Notes under the pieces: model-generated
The model's database searches: none
Seen by the model: the letters and a program-made list of their open reading frames with translations, nothing else
What the model was told of the DNA's origin: nothing
Translations under genes and position numbers: made by a program
Shown: positions 31,001 through 32,308 of the stretch, piece by piece
Layout: every line of letters starts with the position of its first letter
How positions within the stretch are numbered: the first letter of the stretch is position 1
NCBI GenBank assembly: GCA_937858365.1
Contig: CALLYK010000390.1
Coordinates: 1 to 32,308 of the forward strand
Direction: 5' to 3'
Source: an uncultured Isosphaeraceae bacterium
GTDB lineage: Bacteria; Planctomycetota; Planctomycetia; Isosphaerales; Isosphaeraceae
DNA: 32,308 nt

Positions 31001-32308
31001 CCGCTACCTGAACAACCCCGCCGGTCAGCCCGTCGGGGGGGCCTTCACGATCACGGCCACGATTGCGGACAAGGACGGCGGGGTGGGCCAGAGCACCGCC
31101 TCGGTCGTCGTGAACAACGCCCCGCCTACGGCCGTCATCCGCAGCGACCCCGCGCACCCGCCGATGAACGGCACGTTCACGTTCCTGTCCCGGCCCTCCG
31201 ACCCCGGTTCCCTGGACACGCTCAGCTACGCGTGGACGGTGAACGGCATGCCCTTGCCGAGCGAGACCGGCCCGACCCTCAGCCTCCAGGTCCCCCAGGG
31301 CGGCCCCACCAACATCGGCCTCACGATGACCGACAGCGACGGCGGCGCCACGTCGGACACCGTCCAGGTCCGCGTGCTCACTCCCAACCCGGACAATGTC
31401 ACACTGATCAATCCGCCCGGCGTCAGCCGTTTGATCGTCTACGGCCTGGGGGCCCCCACCGGGACCGGCGACCGCATCGACGGAAGCGCGCTCACGATCC
31501 CCGTCGAAATCGAGGACGACGCACCGGGCAACCACACCCTCATCGGCGGCTCGGCCGACGACGTGATCGTGGGCGGCCCCGGCAGCGACAGCCTCATCGG
31601 CAACTCCGGCGCCGACTCGCTCTACGCCAACCACGGCGACGACTATTTGCGGGGCGGGTTCGGCAACGACTGGTACGTCGTCATCCCCGGCAGCAGCCCG
31701 GTGCTCGACGAGGGGCTGACCTCGGGCCTCGACCCGAACCGGACCGACGACCAAGGTCCAGTGGTCAACACGGTCGACTTCAGCCAGGCCGAGACCGGCT
31801 TGACGTTCGACCTGCGGATCAACGACGGTACGCCTCAGCACGTCGATCAGTTGGCTGGCCGCGACAACACCGTCGCCATCATCGGCAGCTTCGACCAGAT
31901 GATCGGCTCGAAGCTCGGCGACGTCCTTTACGCCAACTCTTCGGGCAACACGCTGGTCGGCGGCGGCGGCTCCGACATCCTCTACGGCGCCTCGGGCGGC
32001 GATTCCCTCGTCGCCGGCTCGATGCCGGGCGACCCGGGCACAACGGGCACGCCCAACACGCTCATCGGCGGCGGCGGCAACGACATCATCTACGGCGGTC
32101 TGGGCGGCGACTCGATCCTCGCGTCGGGTGACGGCAGCAACACGATCGTGGGTGGTGGCGGCAACGACGTCATCTACGGCGGCCTGGGCGGCGACTCGAT
32201 CCTGGGCACGGGTGACGGCAGCAACACGATCGTGGGTGGTGGCGGCAACGACATCATCTACGGCGGCCTGGGCGGCGACTCGATCCTGGGCACGGGTGAC
32301 GGCAGCAA
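13065..32308 (+). CDS. Giant extracellular beta-helix / LamG / propeller / PKD / RTX protein (at least 6,414 residues, runs off right edge)
   Basis: One plus-strand frame from ATG 13065 stays open to the window end: 6,414 full codons and no stop. I followed the frame at many points, including all domain junctions. The N-terminus is basic, lacks an ordinary hydrophobic signal peptide, and carries LESRTLLA (41-48), matching the planctomycete extracellular motif (Planc_extracel type). Domain order by residue: beta-helix I with a choice-of-anchor Q-like end (50-416); beta-helix repeats (about 417-5106) interrupted by LamG-like domains at 826-1032, 1837-2053, 2465-2672 and 3094-3312 and propellers at 3361-3640 and 4041-4324; helix-end beta domain (5111-5234); PKD (5239-5331); seven-bladed FG-GAP propeller (5339-5714); four PKD/Ig-like domains (5723-6106); RTX repeats (6156 onward). 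It is likely a secreted or surface-anchored adhesin or matrix protein, with calcium binding expected in the RTX part. The true C-terminus and any anchor lie outside the window. Confidence 0.92.
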   Translation, partial: MSWLNRGGMRKRDKFQRTVRVGKVPSGLRRQFRPDTFLSPLESRTLLATFTVVNTGDNGGINPLPLAGTGTFRQAIVDANSTVGADTIQFAIGGGLQTIVLNSALPSLSESVIISGPGTSSLAIDGNNAYRAFSVSSGVSAVITGMTLQNSNVGTADAFASYGGAVRNSGSLALSQVVLSGNRAARGGAVYNEGTLTVDQSTLTLNNAAITGGALDNYGSGTANTSISNSTINNNTASYGGGVGNDNGNSGVVSLTNVTVHGNTATGNGGGLVGNRFSLLNSTVTANSSPWGGGILVGQVLDLNNSIVAGNSATTANDVGVAGGTAAGSFNLIGDNSGSAAFFTNGVNGNLVGTLASPLDARLGPLALNFGTTKSVALLFGSPAIDAGNSGLAPASDQRGVARVGTADIGAFETDRNYFLVANVNDTGAKSLRKGLSDANSTTNLAAGPDVIQFGVGTGLQNIAPLSALPNITDSVMIDATTQPGYAGTPLIQLDGVNIAAATDGLSINTNNSVVKGLAIGRWSFAGIIINGSNNRVQGNYIGLAADGTTVRANTSGGVWVYSGNNNVIGVDGDGTNDTAEGNVISGNTSAGVYLQGSDSANVIAGNIIGLNAAGTATAGTQQFGVWMFDGSVVGTRVGTNGDGVSDTLERNVISGNTNYGIRIDGAPNSVIAGNLIGTNAAGTAVISGGQAGISLGTGTQGTRVGTNADGTADTLERNVIVGGLANVTGASFGILISGAGTTGNKVAGNYIGVGPDGTTAMPNGEGVWIEQGATDNTIGGTTAADRNIISGNGGGVLIRGTGTDNNLVQGNFIGLNASGTEPIIGQVGWYKGNESSLDATTSGQIGKISDDTLLLFADGKVGRCLSFNGSGPLYTSRTVSYATGASFDMWIQTSSPAGTLTADGGQGTDRGMGLFVEGGNLVLSGSYGTGTPNFTITGPAVADGLFHHVAATWTGNTTANGVKLYLDGVLVGQATAVSAIATGGNTFAMGGHNSLPYSPFTGLLDEVGIFNRPLTGAEVASIFNAGSQGKGLGNDTGVQLDSGATGNTIGGATAAARNVISGNKDAGVVIDSFTTGNVIAGNFIGTDAAGTAVVGNEQGVYSIGTSNTIGGLTDTPGMAPGNLISGNGVNVWLFGTADVVAGNLIGTDLSGTIGFWSNRQGYGVSINAGVNNTIGGLSTQARNVISGQDVGITLYVGASGNVVQGNFIGTDSAGTSAVANGTGVWFLSDASNNTIGGSTATFGTGAGNVISGNTTGVLVQDSGTTGNKVQGNIIGANAAGTGAVANDRGVLFDVGTSGNLIGTDGDGTNDATEGNLISGNTGAFGYGVHFSQSSNNVLAGNLIGTRLGGAIALPNTFGVVVNFSSTNNRIGTNADGTSDTFERNTISGNSNAGIWVAASSATKIAGNYIGADSSGLSAVPNTTYGVLLNSGASNNTIGGVTSVARNVISGNTGSGVSITGASTTNNLVAGNFIGVDQGGNTQLANGGYGVIISASGVVSNTIGGLTGTVGNPAPGTAPGNVISGNTSYQIWLASSGQTVQGNIIGLGADGSTAIGASSAGLGDSGINNSLIGGNDARARNVIGGLTTPMYLGAGSGTQVLNNYIGTDVGGTLNRGGQSYFYGTTNIAFGAAGAGNVWVGSSGTGYTIRGYGDGWSFKGNRFGTTADGTAPLLGFSGVINTQGNNVTVGGTAAGEGNQFADSLAIRNGTNATVLGNTFGLNAAGNAVLTGSTASLAFYRFGSATVGDGTAAGRNVFASASSYAVVDEGFGADGSSIRGNYFGTNTAGTATLGSLQYGVWVEASATNTTVDGNVVGKASVAGVFIDGNHTPFALPDTGVAWFKAEGNFANIADYQTSGAAFGTVSFGSGVAGGQAFQFSRTTPGYVRSEHAASYTLNATAVTVEGWVNPASLPTAGQEYYIGSNNAASDPNYALFLTNTGVNVRLGFRYHTTTGSQTATSAALPFGTGAFHHVAVTADGTNVKFYVDGSLFDSVAVVGTPTTYGTNNAGDPNIQLFIGGGNSGALTFDGKVDELAVYNRALTAAEINRIFTIGGADKGGSWTRNTTITGNIIGLLADGTTAGAVTGDGIRIDNSESNTIGGTTVAARNVIAKAGGDGIKLLNKYARFNVISGNYIGTDATGANDRGNTSYGVEFTTSAAGNTIGGLTATPGTGAGNVISGNDAGGIHLLTANNTVQGNIVGLTAAGTAKLANTGHGVHVQDDGNIIGGTAAGAGNVLSGNTQDGVYFGGVLTSLTVQGNFIGTDVTGTAALGNSNDGVEVVNSSGALIGGPTASARNVISGNGVMGVRIAGNLRNGNTVQGNYIGTDVTGAVALGNAQYGIQVLNNSNNVVAGNVVSGTTGAGSIGIDIIATAGSMTGNVVLGNFVGTNAGGTAALPNANVGIYVETTGSGTLTNTTIGGTTAADRNIISGNAGNGVQISGAGTTGTLVEGNYIGTNASGAEPIGGQVGWYKGELNEYDATTNARIGSYSTTSVSFVTAKVGSGFNFNGTGPVATSRTVSYATGASFDLWFRTSSASGTLAADGGVGTNRGMGLFVEGGNLVLRGSDGTGTPNFTIIGPAVANGLFHHVAATWTGDTSANGVKLYLDGVLVGQATALSAIATGANSFAMGGHGTLPYPLFTGVLDEVGLFNRPLSGPEAAAIFSAGGQGKGLGNRGVGVKLDSGATGNTIGGTTASARNVISGNAQDGVRIAGMTASGNVVAGNFIGTDAAGTAVVGNDRWGVSSDGSNNTIGGLTATPGTAPGNVISGNPINVQLSGTADVAAGNLIGTDLTGTIGLWGGRQGSGVSIAGVNNTVGGLSTQARNVISGNGTGIGIGGVGVSGNAYLNNYIGTDITGAVGLGNGGYGAYFYNTGANNTFGLPGAGNVLAASGSYGMLVAFSPNLTIQGNKIGTNEAGTAALPNNPYGLVLTYVDGIQIGGTAAGAGNLISGHSGTAIDLSSSTGATIQGNKIGTDVTGTVSLGGGGGISLSRYTTGATIGGTTAAARNIISGLSAQGIVFSGHGNENNVVIGNYIGVAADGATAMPNNSYAGVYVSGSARDNTIGGTAPGAKNVISGNNTDGVKIDGTGLPDYTPAYYKADGNTQNTAATPVGSATILGGVTYGPGKTGQGWRFTNTVGQRVTLPNTAGYLSLTTGTVQSWINLNSLPAAGTRFVVASRGYSAAPASENFGLYVNENGGLTFRWHNPAIGGGGFGQADSTAGLLTTGTYHHVAVTIDGMYVKFFIDGAAAGQSVMVAPLVVTATGDVEVGGLANDPATRFDGLIDEMAIGWYPLAADDIARIYANAGQGTDLGGSGTTGIVVQGNIIGLNASGTSAVPNTASGVYITKSSDNTIGGTAAAVTRTISAGGLLGTGRVPQGIVTAANGDLYVGSYDTGNPIGNGQVFQVNPVTGAQSPVASGGPLNIIGPMALDASGKLIVVDVDTSGPVWVYRLVSIDPAVPGGNPTVLTTTGASWSSLYDIQREPSGTFALADGDGGKILRFDAATGVVTTIASGLLGPTSLAIAPDGTIHAVDRQNGVPNSARVLRVHPVSGQATVTSQGGYLYAPAALLLSPRGSLYVVDYQNTAGFPGRVYTIDPSNGAQALVIENGFDPNYVTMGSTGDIVFTDYAAGSVSQLLLNPARNIISGNASQGVWIDGAGSTGNRVQGNFVGINALGAKPIGNGAFGISITSGASGNTIGGTTAGTGNVISASANFGVFITGATSAGNQIEGNFLGTDATGERDQDVLGQSFGNTHWGVWIEGPNNTVGGSAAGAGNLISNTSGPGTDRGGVAIIGGDASGSVVQGNIIGQNAAGTRSLGTAGGAVWVSGAADVTIGGAASIDPTTHKLTGAGNLLSGMAPNAGWTVLFNDAQNAVFQGNLVGLDSTGTQPVDLAFVSVVVQGSSTNARIGGPSAALRNVIANTGVGIKINPGSDNARIEGNYLGTDVTGTNAITPVGGNVNGIEIVSGVAGTTIGGLATGAGNLISGWGVAGVVDGGASGTIILGNSIGTNVTGATPIPNVTGVNLSGASDTRIGVDAGAREVLASNALTRAGGLARAGDGTIFYADNDFFSQTAWVYRFDPATDRLRTLLAGFAYPFRLNGLALDNAGSLIVGLMNDASGLGGLLRMDPTTGNYTTLSPVGTFGPIAAISVDPVSGDYYLADQDPSTGNGRVVRVDQATGAIVGQTEGGNFNTPSDPNGVPSGLTFNQSGQLFVSASSDPGGPQRIVRIAPATLTQTLVFQDTTLDPFGAIAAQSDGKLLVAAGAGIIRVDQATGAWTNVCDLSDPPFIHLSGFAIESDNTLIATFNGFIGSGRLDRVAVRSVGNLISGNTGAGVSAQYSSGVVLASNFIGTDAAGGAAVPNGGVGVVLGVGNTGWTIGGVTAGARNVISGNDGGVAITQYGNSFNVIAGNYIGTDAAGLHAIPNARGVAIDGQNNPNNTIGGASAGARNLISGNTRFGVWLYTTSNQTVMGNWVGLDATGNAAIPNLEHGLLLYDGTHDCSVIGNVISGNSSGLTFIYNANANVVRGNLIGTNSAGTAAVPNVVGISVVEGSANNTIGGLTPADRNVISGNTGVGVGLGGGDYYPDAPNNQVLGNYIGTDVTGSLPLGNVFGVRIDAKPWGDVNGNVIGGTDPGAGNLISGNTTGIGLYGTSTSYVSGGGILGNFIGTDATGSQRVPNVTGIEVGDGRVNVPIGGTAPGSRNIISGNTGSGLFLYASPGPIRGNSIGTDVTGTKAVPNADGISTLNAIGVTIGGTQPGEGNLVSGNSRAGLYLNGASTAFVAGNVIGLDSTGAKALPNQSHGVAAFGVGGQYTIGGGAPGSRNVISGNLGSGIAMQVLGGSSVLISGNLIGTDTAGQKAVGNAVQGIDVAPSTGTITIGGTGPLAFNVISGNARNGIAIASGNVTVLGNRIGTDATGSFEIGNLGDGVHLTGSAAAGDLIGGTALGAGNLISGNLGNGIKLDGASGVLIQGNFIGTDLKGIKALGNQAHGIHAYYSPNNTIGGPAAGARNVLSGNGYEGIALEGLTPTGLYTSAASGNRVQENYVGTDVSGTAALPNSGFGIYVQAPSNTLLGNTVAFNATTGIRVVGGTGNRISQNAIFRNRGLGIDLGNPGVGGTSGVNNDQPFPVISGFTVNGPNVVVTGAVTAAPNTTYTIELFNLDSLNTATIFTQNGLISAYGEGRYFLGATSVTTGGAGVGAFSVTLPLNGRAARFLTATATDPSGNTSEFSLDYGINRAPVAKAGPDRTVNEGAATFLDARASTDPDGDALAYTWDFGDGSPTVTGATPVHRFYLPVGTNETSHTYTATLTVNDGFGGVSTAVTHVTVLNVAPVFIDQSFGPPSVIVTPDTPADGFGNSVAAVDDNIAVGSAASTVGALAGAGLVRLHDATGLLLRAFQSPAPVANGAFGTSVAAVGNNLLIGEPGANGTGLAYLFDANPDSPTFGALLKTFADPTPQPGDQFGLAVAALGTKVLVGAPAAGIPATPGLGHAYVFEGNPKAPDFANPAPLLTLSDPLLALGTRFGASLASVGGDVLVGAPRASDGVGAAYRFRATDGAPLQGYFSPTGTFGIAFGQAVAAVGENVLIGAPNEDGGAGAAYLFVGANPAPLMTFAQPDNGGGLFGYAVAGTGTTALIGAPLATLGKASAGAAYLFDADPASPTFGLPLTSVLGRTPTPGDLFGAAVGFNNLDLLVGAGVNAALAPQGQGAGAVYDFPQDAPVTISSPVSFVIDPAHASVNLSGTFFDPGVAEPHTVRVDWGDGSASTTTVVPGGGYAFFASHAYLQDSGDKLPITITVDDRHGGRATYTQLVRINPVPVTINPLQFSANPINENDTVQVTGGFADPNSTNPHTAVIDWGDGTDQTIVQLAAGVFTFHGSHKYLDDSAAGPSYSVVVTVSDSQGKIAALTSPITVRNVSPAPTSFSLDRTTITEGGAVKVTGAFTDLGTFDTHTVGIDWGDGSPITPLVLPLGVTTYTASHRYLNNPAGQPVGGAFTITATIADKDGGVGQSTASVVVNNAPPTAVIRSDPAHPPMNGTFTFLSRPSDPGSLDTLSYAWTVNGMPLPSETGPTLSLQVPQGGPTNIGLTMTDSDGGATSDTVQVRVLTPNPDNVTLINPPGVSRLIVYGLGAPTGTGDRIDGSALTIPVEIEDDAPGNHTLIGGSADDVIVGGPGSDSLIGNSGADSLYANHGDDYLRGGFGNDWYVVIPGSSPVLDEGLTSGLDPNRTDDQGPVVNTVDFSQAETGLTFDLRINDGTPQHVDQLAGRDNTVAIIGSFDQMIGSKLGDVLYANSSGNTLVGGGGSDILYGASGGDSLVAGSMPGDPGTTGTPNTLIGGGGNDIIYGGLGGDSILASGDGSNTIVGGGGNDVIYGGLGGDSILGTGDGSNTIVGGGGNDIIYGGLGGDSILGTGDGS
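13209..14313 (+). other. N-terminal beta-helix module with choice-of-anchor Q-like end (within giant CDS)
   Basis: It starts with an ATFTVVNTGDNGGINP entry and a GTFRQAIVDANSTVGADTIQ segment. Short helix rungs of the GGAVYNEGTLTVDQSTL and GGGVGND type follow. It ends with SPAIDAGNSG, DQRGVAR and DIGAFE, the signature of a domain that usually closes beta-helix proteins. Codons here are less GC-rich than in most of the gene. Confidence 0.7.
14316..15540 (+). other. Second helix-entry module and first NTIGG/ISGN repeats (within giant CDS)
   Basis: A new entry module (FLVANVNDTGAKSLRKGLSD, then a DVIQFGVG segment) begins immediately after the anchor-Q-like end and leads into the long repeat series. 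The repeat unit has three conserved parts: N-x-IGG/IGTN, A/ERNVISGN with GVxI, and GNxIGxxxxGT. The same unit, with variations, continues to about 28380 between the inserted domains; more than 25 ISGN-type rungs were seen by eye. Confidence 0.75.
15405..16627 (+). repeat. Segmental duplication, copy 1 (within giant CDS)
   Basis: This 1.22-kb segment covers one helix rung, LamG 1 and three following rungs. It matches 20319-21547 in the same order, starting with a 39-base identical run at 15405-15443 and ending in GGLSTQARNVISG. Identity is high by eye but was not computed. Confidence 0.8.
15540..16160 (+). other. LamG-like domain 1 (within giant CDS)
   Basis: This is a concanavalin/laminin-G jellyroll. 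Typical features are GWYKG at the start, SFDMWIQTSS, a DGLFHHVAATWTG strand, KLYLDGVLVGQA, and the end strand LDEVGIFNRPLTGAEVASIF. It interrupts the helix between GTEPI and GLGNDTGVQLDSG. It is a close duplicate of the domain at 20457-21079. The part at about 15560-15690 is unusually AT-rich compared with its copy. Confidence 0.85.
18573..19221 (+). other. LamG-like domain 2 (within giant CDS)
   Basis: The domain runs from GVAWFKAEGNF to VDELAVYNRALTAAEINRIF, with GAFHHVAVTADG and VKFYVDGSLFDS. It is clearly related to, but diverged from, LamG domains 1 and 3. It is inserted between a GVFIDGN rung and TTITGNIIGLLADGT. Confidence 0.85.
20319..21547 (+). repeat. Segmental duplication, copy 2 (within giant CDS)
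   Basis: This is the partner of 15405-16627, displaced by about 4.92 kb in direct orientation. Shared protein landmarks include GTTAADRNIISGN, GQVGWYKG, TSRTVSYATGASFD, LDSGATGNTIGG, GNFIGTDAAGTAVVGN and GNLIGTDL. Confidence 0.8.
20457..21079 (+). other. LamG-like domain 3 (within giant CDS)
   Basis: It runs from GWYKGELNEYDATT to LDEVGLFNRPLSGPEAAAIF, with GLFHHVAATWTGD and KLYLDGVLVGQATA. It is almost the same as LamG 1 from TSRTVSYATGASFD to the end, at both protein and DNA level. Confidence 0.85.
22344..22998 (+). other. LamG-like domain 4 (within giant CDS)
   Basis: It runs from AYYKADGNTQNTAA to FDGLIDEMAIGWYPLAADDI, with TGTYHHVAVTIDG and VKFFIDGAAAGQS. It is inserted between GVKIDGTG and TGIVVQGNIIGLNASGT, the same helix loop as LamG 2. 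Confidence 0.83.
23145..23982 (+). other. NHL/SMP-30-like beta-propeller 1 (within giant CDS)
   Basis: About 280 residues without beta-helix motifs contain repeated blade elements: GIVTAANGDLYVGSYDT, MALDASGKLIVVDVD, SLAIAPDGTIHAVDRQ, LLLSPRGSLYVVDYQ, GSTGDIVFTDY, with intervening IDPSNG and FDAATG turns. The pattern is that of NHL or streptogramin-lyase-like propellers. It lies between NTIGGTAAA and ARNIISGN, splitting one conserved rung. Confidence 0.75.
25185..26034 (+). other. NHL/SMP-30-like beta-propeller 2 (within giant CDS)
   Basis: About 283 residues carry blade elements such as RAGDGTIFYADND, LALDNAGSLIVGLMND, ISVDPVSGDYYLADQD, LTFNQSGQLFVSASSD, AAQSDGKLLVAAG and FAIESDNTLIATFNG. 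It lies between TRIGVDAGAR and GNLISGN, the same break point in the helix repeat as propeller 1. Confidence 0.75.
28380..28770 (+). other. Helix-closing beta domain (within giant CDS)
   Basis: After the last rungs comes FRNRGLGIDLGNPGVGG, then a beta domain (VVVTGAVTAAPNTTYTIELF) ending in FLTATATDPSGNTSEFS. This arrangement commonly follows NTIGG-type beta-helices and marks the end of the helix. Confidence 0.65.
28779..30205 (+). other. PKD domain followed by a seven-bladed FG-GAP propeller (within giant CDS)
   Basis: The PKD domain has NRAPVAKAGPDRTVNEG and YTWDFGDGSP. The following 375 residues contain seven FG-GAP/integrin-alpha-like blade starts: FGNSVAAV, FGTSVAAV, FGLAVAAL, FGASLASV, FGQAVAAV, FGYAVAGT, FGAAVGFN. 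Most are followed by a V/LIGAP-type strand and AYLF. Seven blades make a closed propeller. Confidence 0.8.
30230..31380 (+). other. Four PKD/Ig-like domains (within giant CDS)
   Basis: Three consecutive domains share the VDWGDGS / IDWGDGT / IDWGDGS strand, followed by a SHxYL turn, and have ITVDD/VTVSD/ATIAD ends. A fourth (PPTAVIRSDPAHPP, LSYAWTVNG, IGLTMTDSDGG) completes a rigid rod of Ig-fold modules between the propeller and the RTX repeats. Confidence 0.75.
31947..32308 (+). repeat. RTX-type Gly/Asp tandem repeats, 84-bp units (within giant CDS)
   Basis: A 108-bp diverged unit (31947-32054) precedes three 84-bp units (32055-32138, 32139-32222, 32223-32306) and the first two bases of another. 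Each encodes 28 residues with GGGGNDIIYGGLGGDSIL, two RTX-like nonapeptides that normally bind calcium in a beta-roll. The last two full units look nearly identical; I saw one base difference (gtc/atc). Earlier RTX-like sequence begins near 31530 (TLIGGSADDVIVGGPGSDSL). Confidence 0.88.

Noticed and set aside
29487-31841. Minus-strand open frame of 784 codons
   Set aside because: It is a shadow of the FG-GAP, PKD and RTX part of the giant gene; no recognisable motifs and strongly biased composition.

Overview
The window looks like the chromosome of a planctomycete, probably of the Isosphaera/Gemmata side of the phylum. The evidence is high GC with strong third-position G/C and a set of families typical of that phylum: a DUF1549-type protein with two CxxCH sites, a PPC-domain exported protein, a cytochrome-WD40 fusion, a ThuA-domain protein, a Ser/Thr kinase with C-terminal TPRs, and a giant surface protein that opens with the planctomycete LESRTLLA-type export motif. 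Species-level placement is inference.

Layout. (1) 1-2715, minus strand: the N-terminal 529 codons of a DUF1549 cytochrome-like protein that runs off the left edge, and an FkbM-type methyltransferase. (2) 2716-2990: a divergent intergenic region with two overlapping, mutually exclusive perfect hairpins. (3) 2991-6784, plus strand: a PPC-domain protein translationally coupled to a cytochrome c/WD40 protein. (4) 6785-7640: a long gene-free stretch containing a very AT-rich island (about 7290-7450) with a near-palindrome. (5) 7641-9377: a ThuA-domain protein followed by a decayed gene interrupted by an in-frame TGA. (6) 9637-12729: a membrane-anchored PknB-like kinase. (7) 13065-32308: one uninterrupted plus-strand reading frame of at least 6,414 codons, still open at the right edge.

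The giant gene fills 60% of the window and is its most unusual content. I followed its frame at many points along its length and found no stop. It encodes a long right-handed beta-helix built from repeated NTIGG...ARNVISGN...GNYIGTD units. Six globular domains are spliced into it: four LamG-like jellyrolls and two NHL/SMP-30-like beta-propellers. They sit at only a few equivalent loop positions of the repeat. After the helix come a cap domain, a PKD domain, a seven-bladed FG-GAP propeller, four more PKD/Ig-like domains and RTX-type Gly/Asp repeats. Two 1.2-kb segments, each containing a LamG domain, are duplicates 4.9 kb apart. The last complete units of the window are 84-bp tandem repeats, two of them almost identical.

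How the genes may work together: the PPC, cytochrome-WD40 and DUF1549 proteins are commonly found together in planctomycetes and are thought to act outside the cytoplasm on an unknown substrate. The kinase directly precedes the giant surface protein on the same strand, but a 335-bp gap with a possible terminator lies between them, so shared regulation is only a guess. No rRNA, tRNA, CRISPR array or intact insertion sequence was seen.
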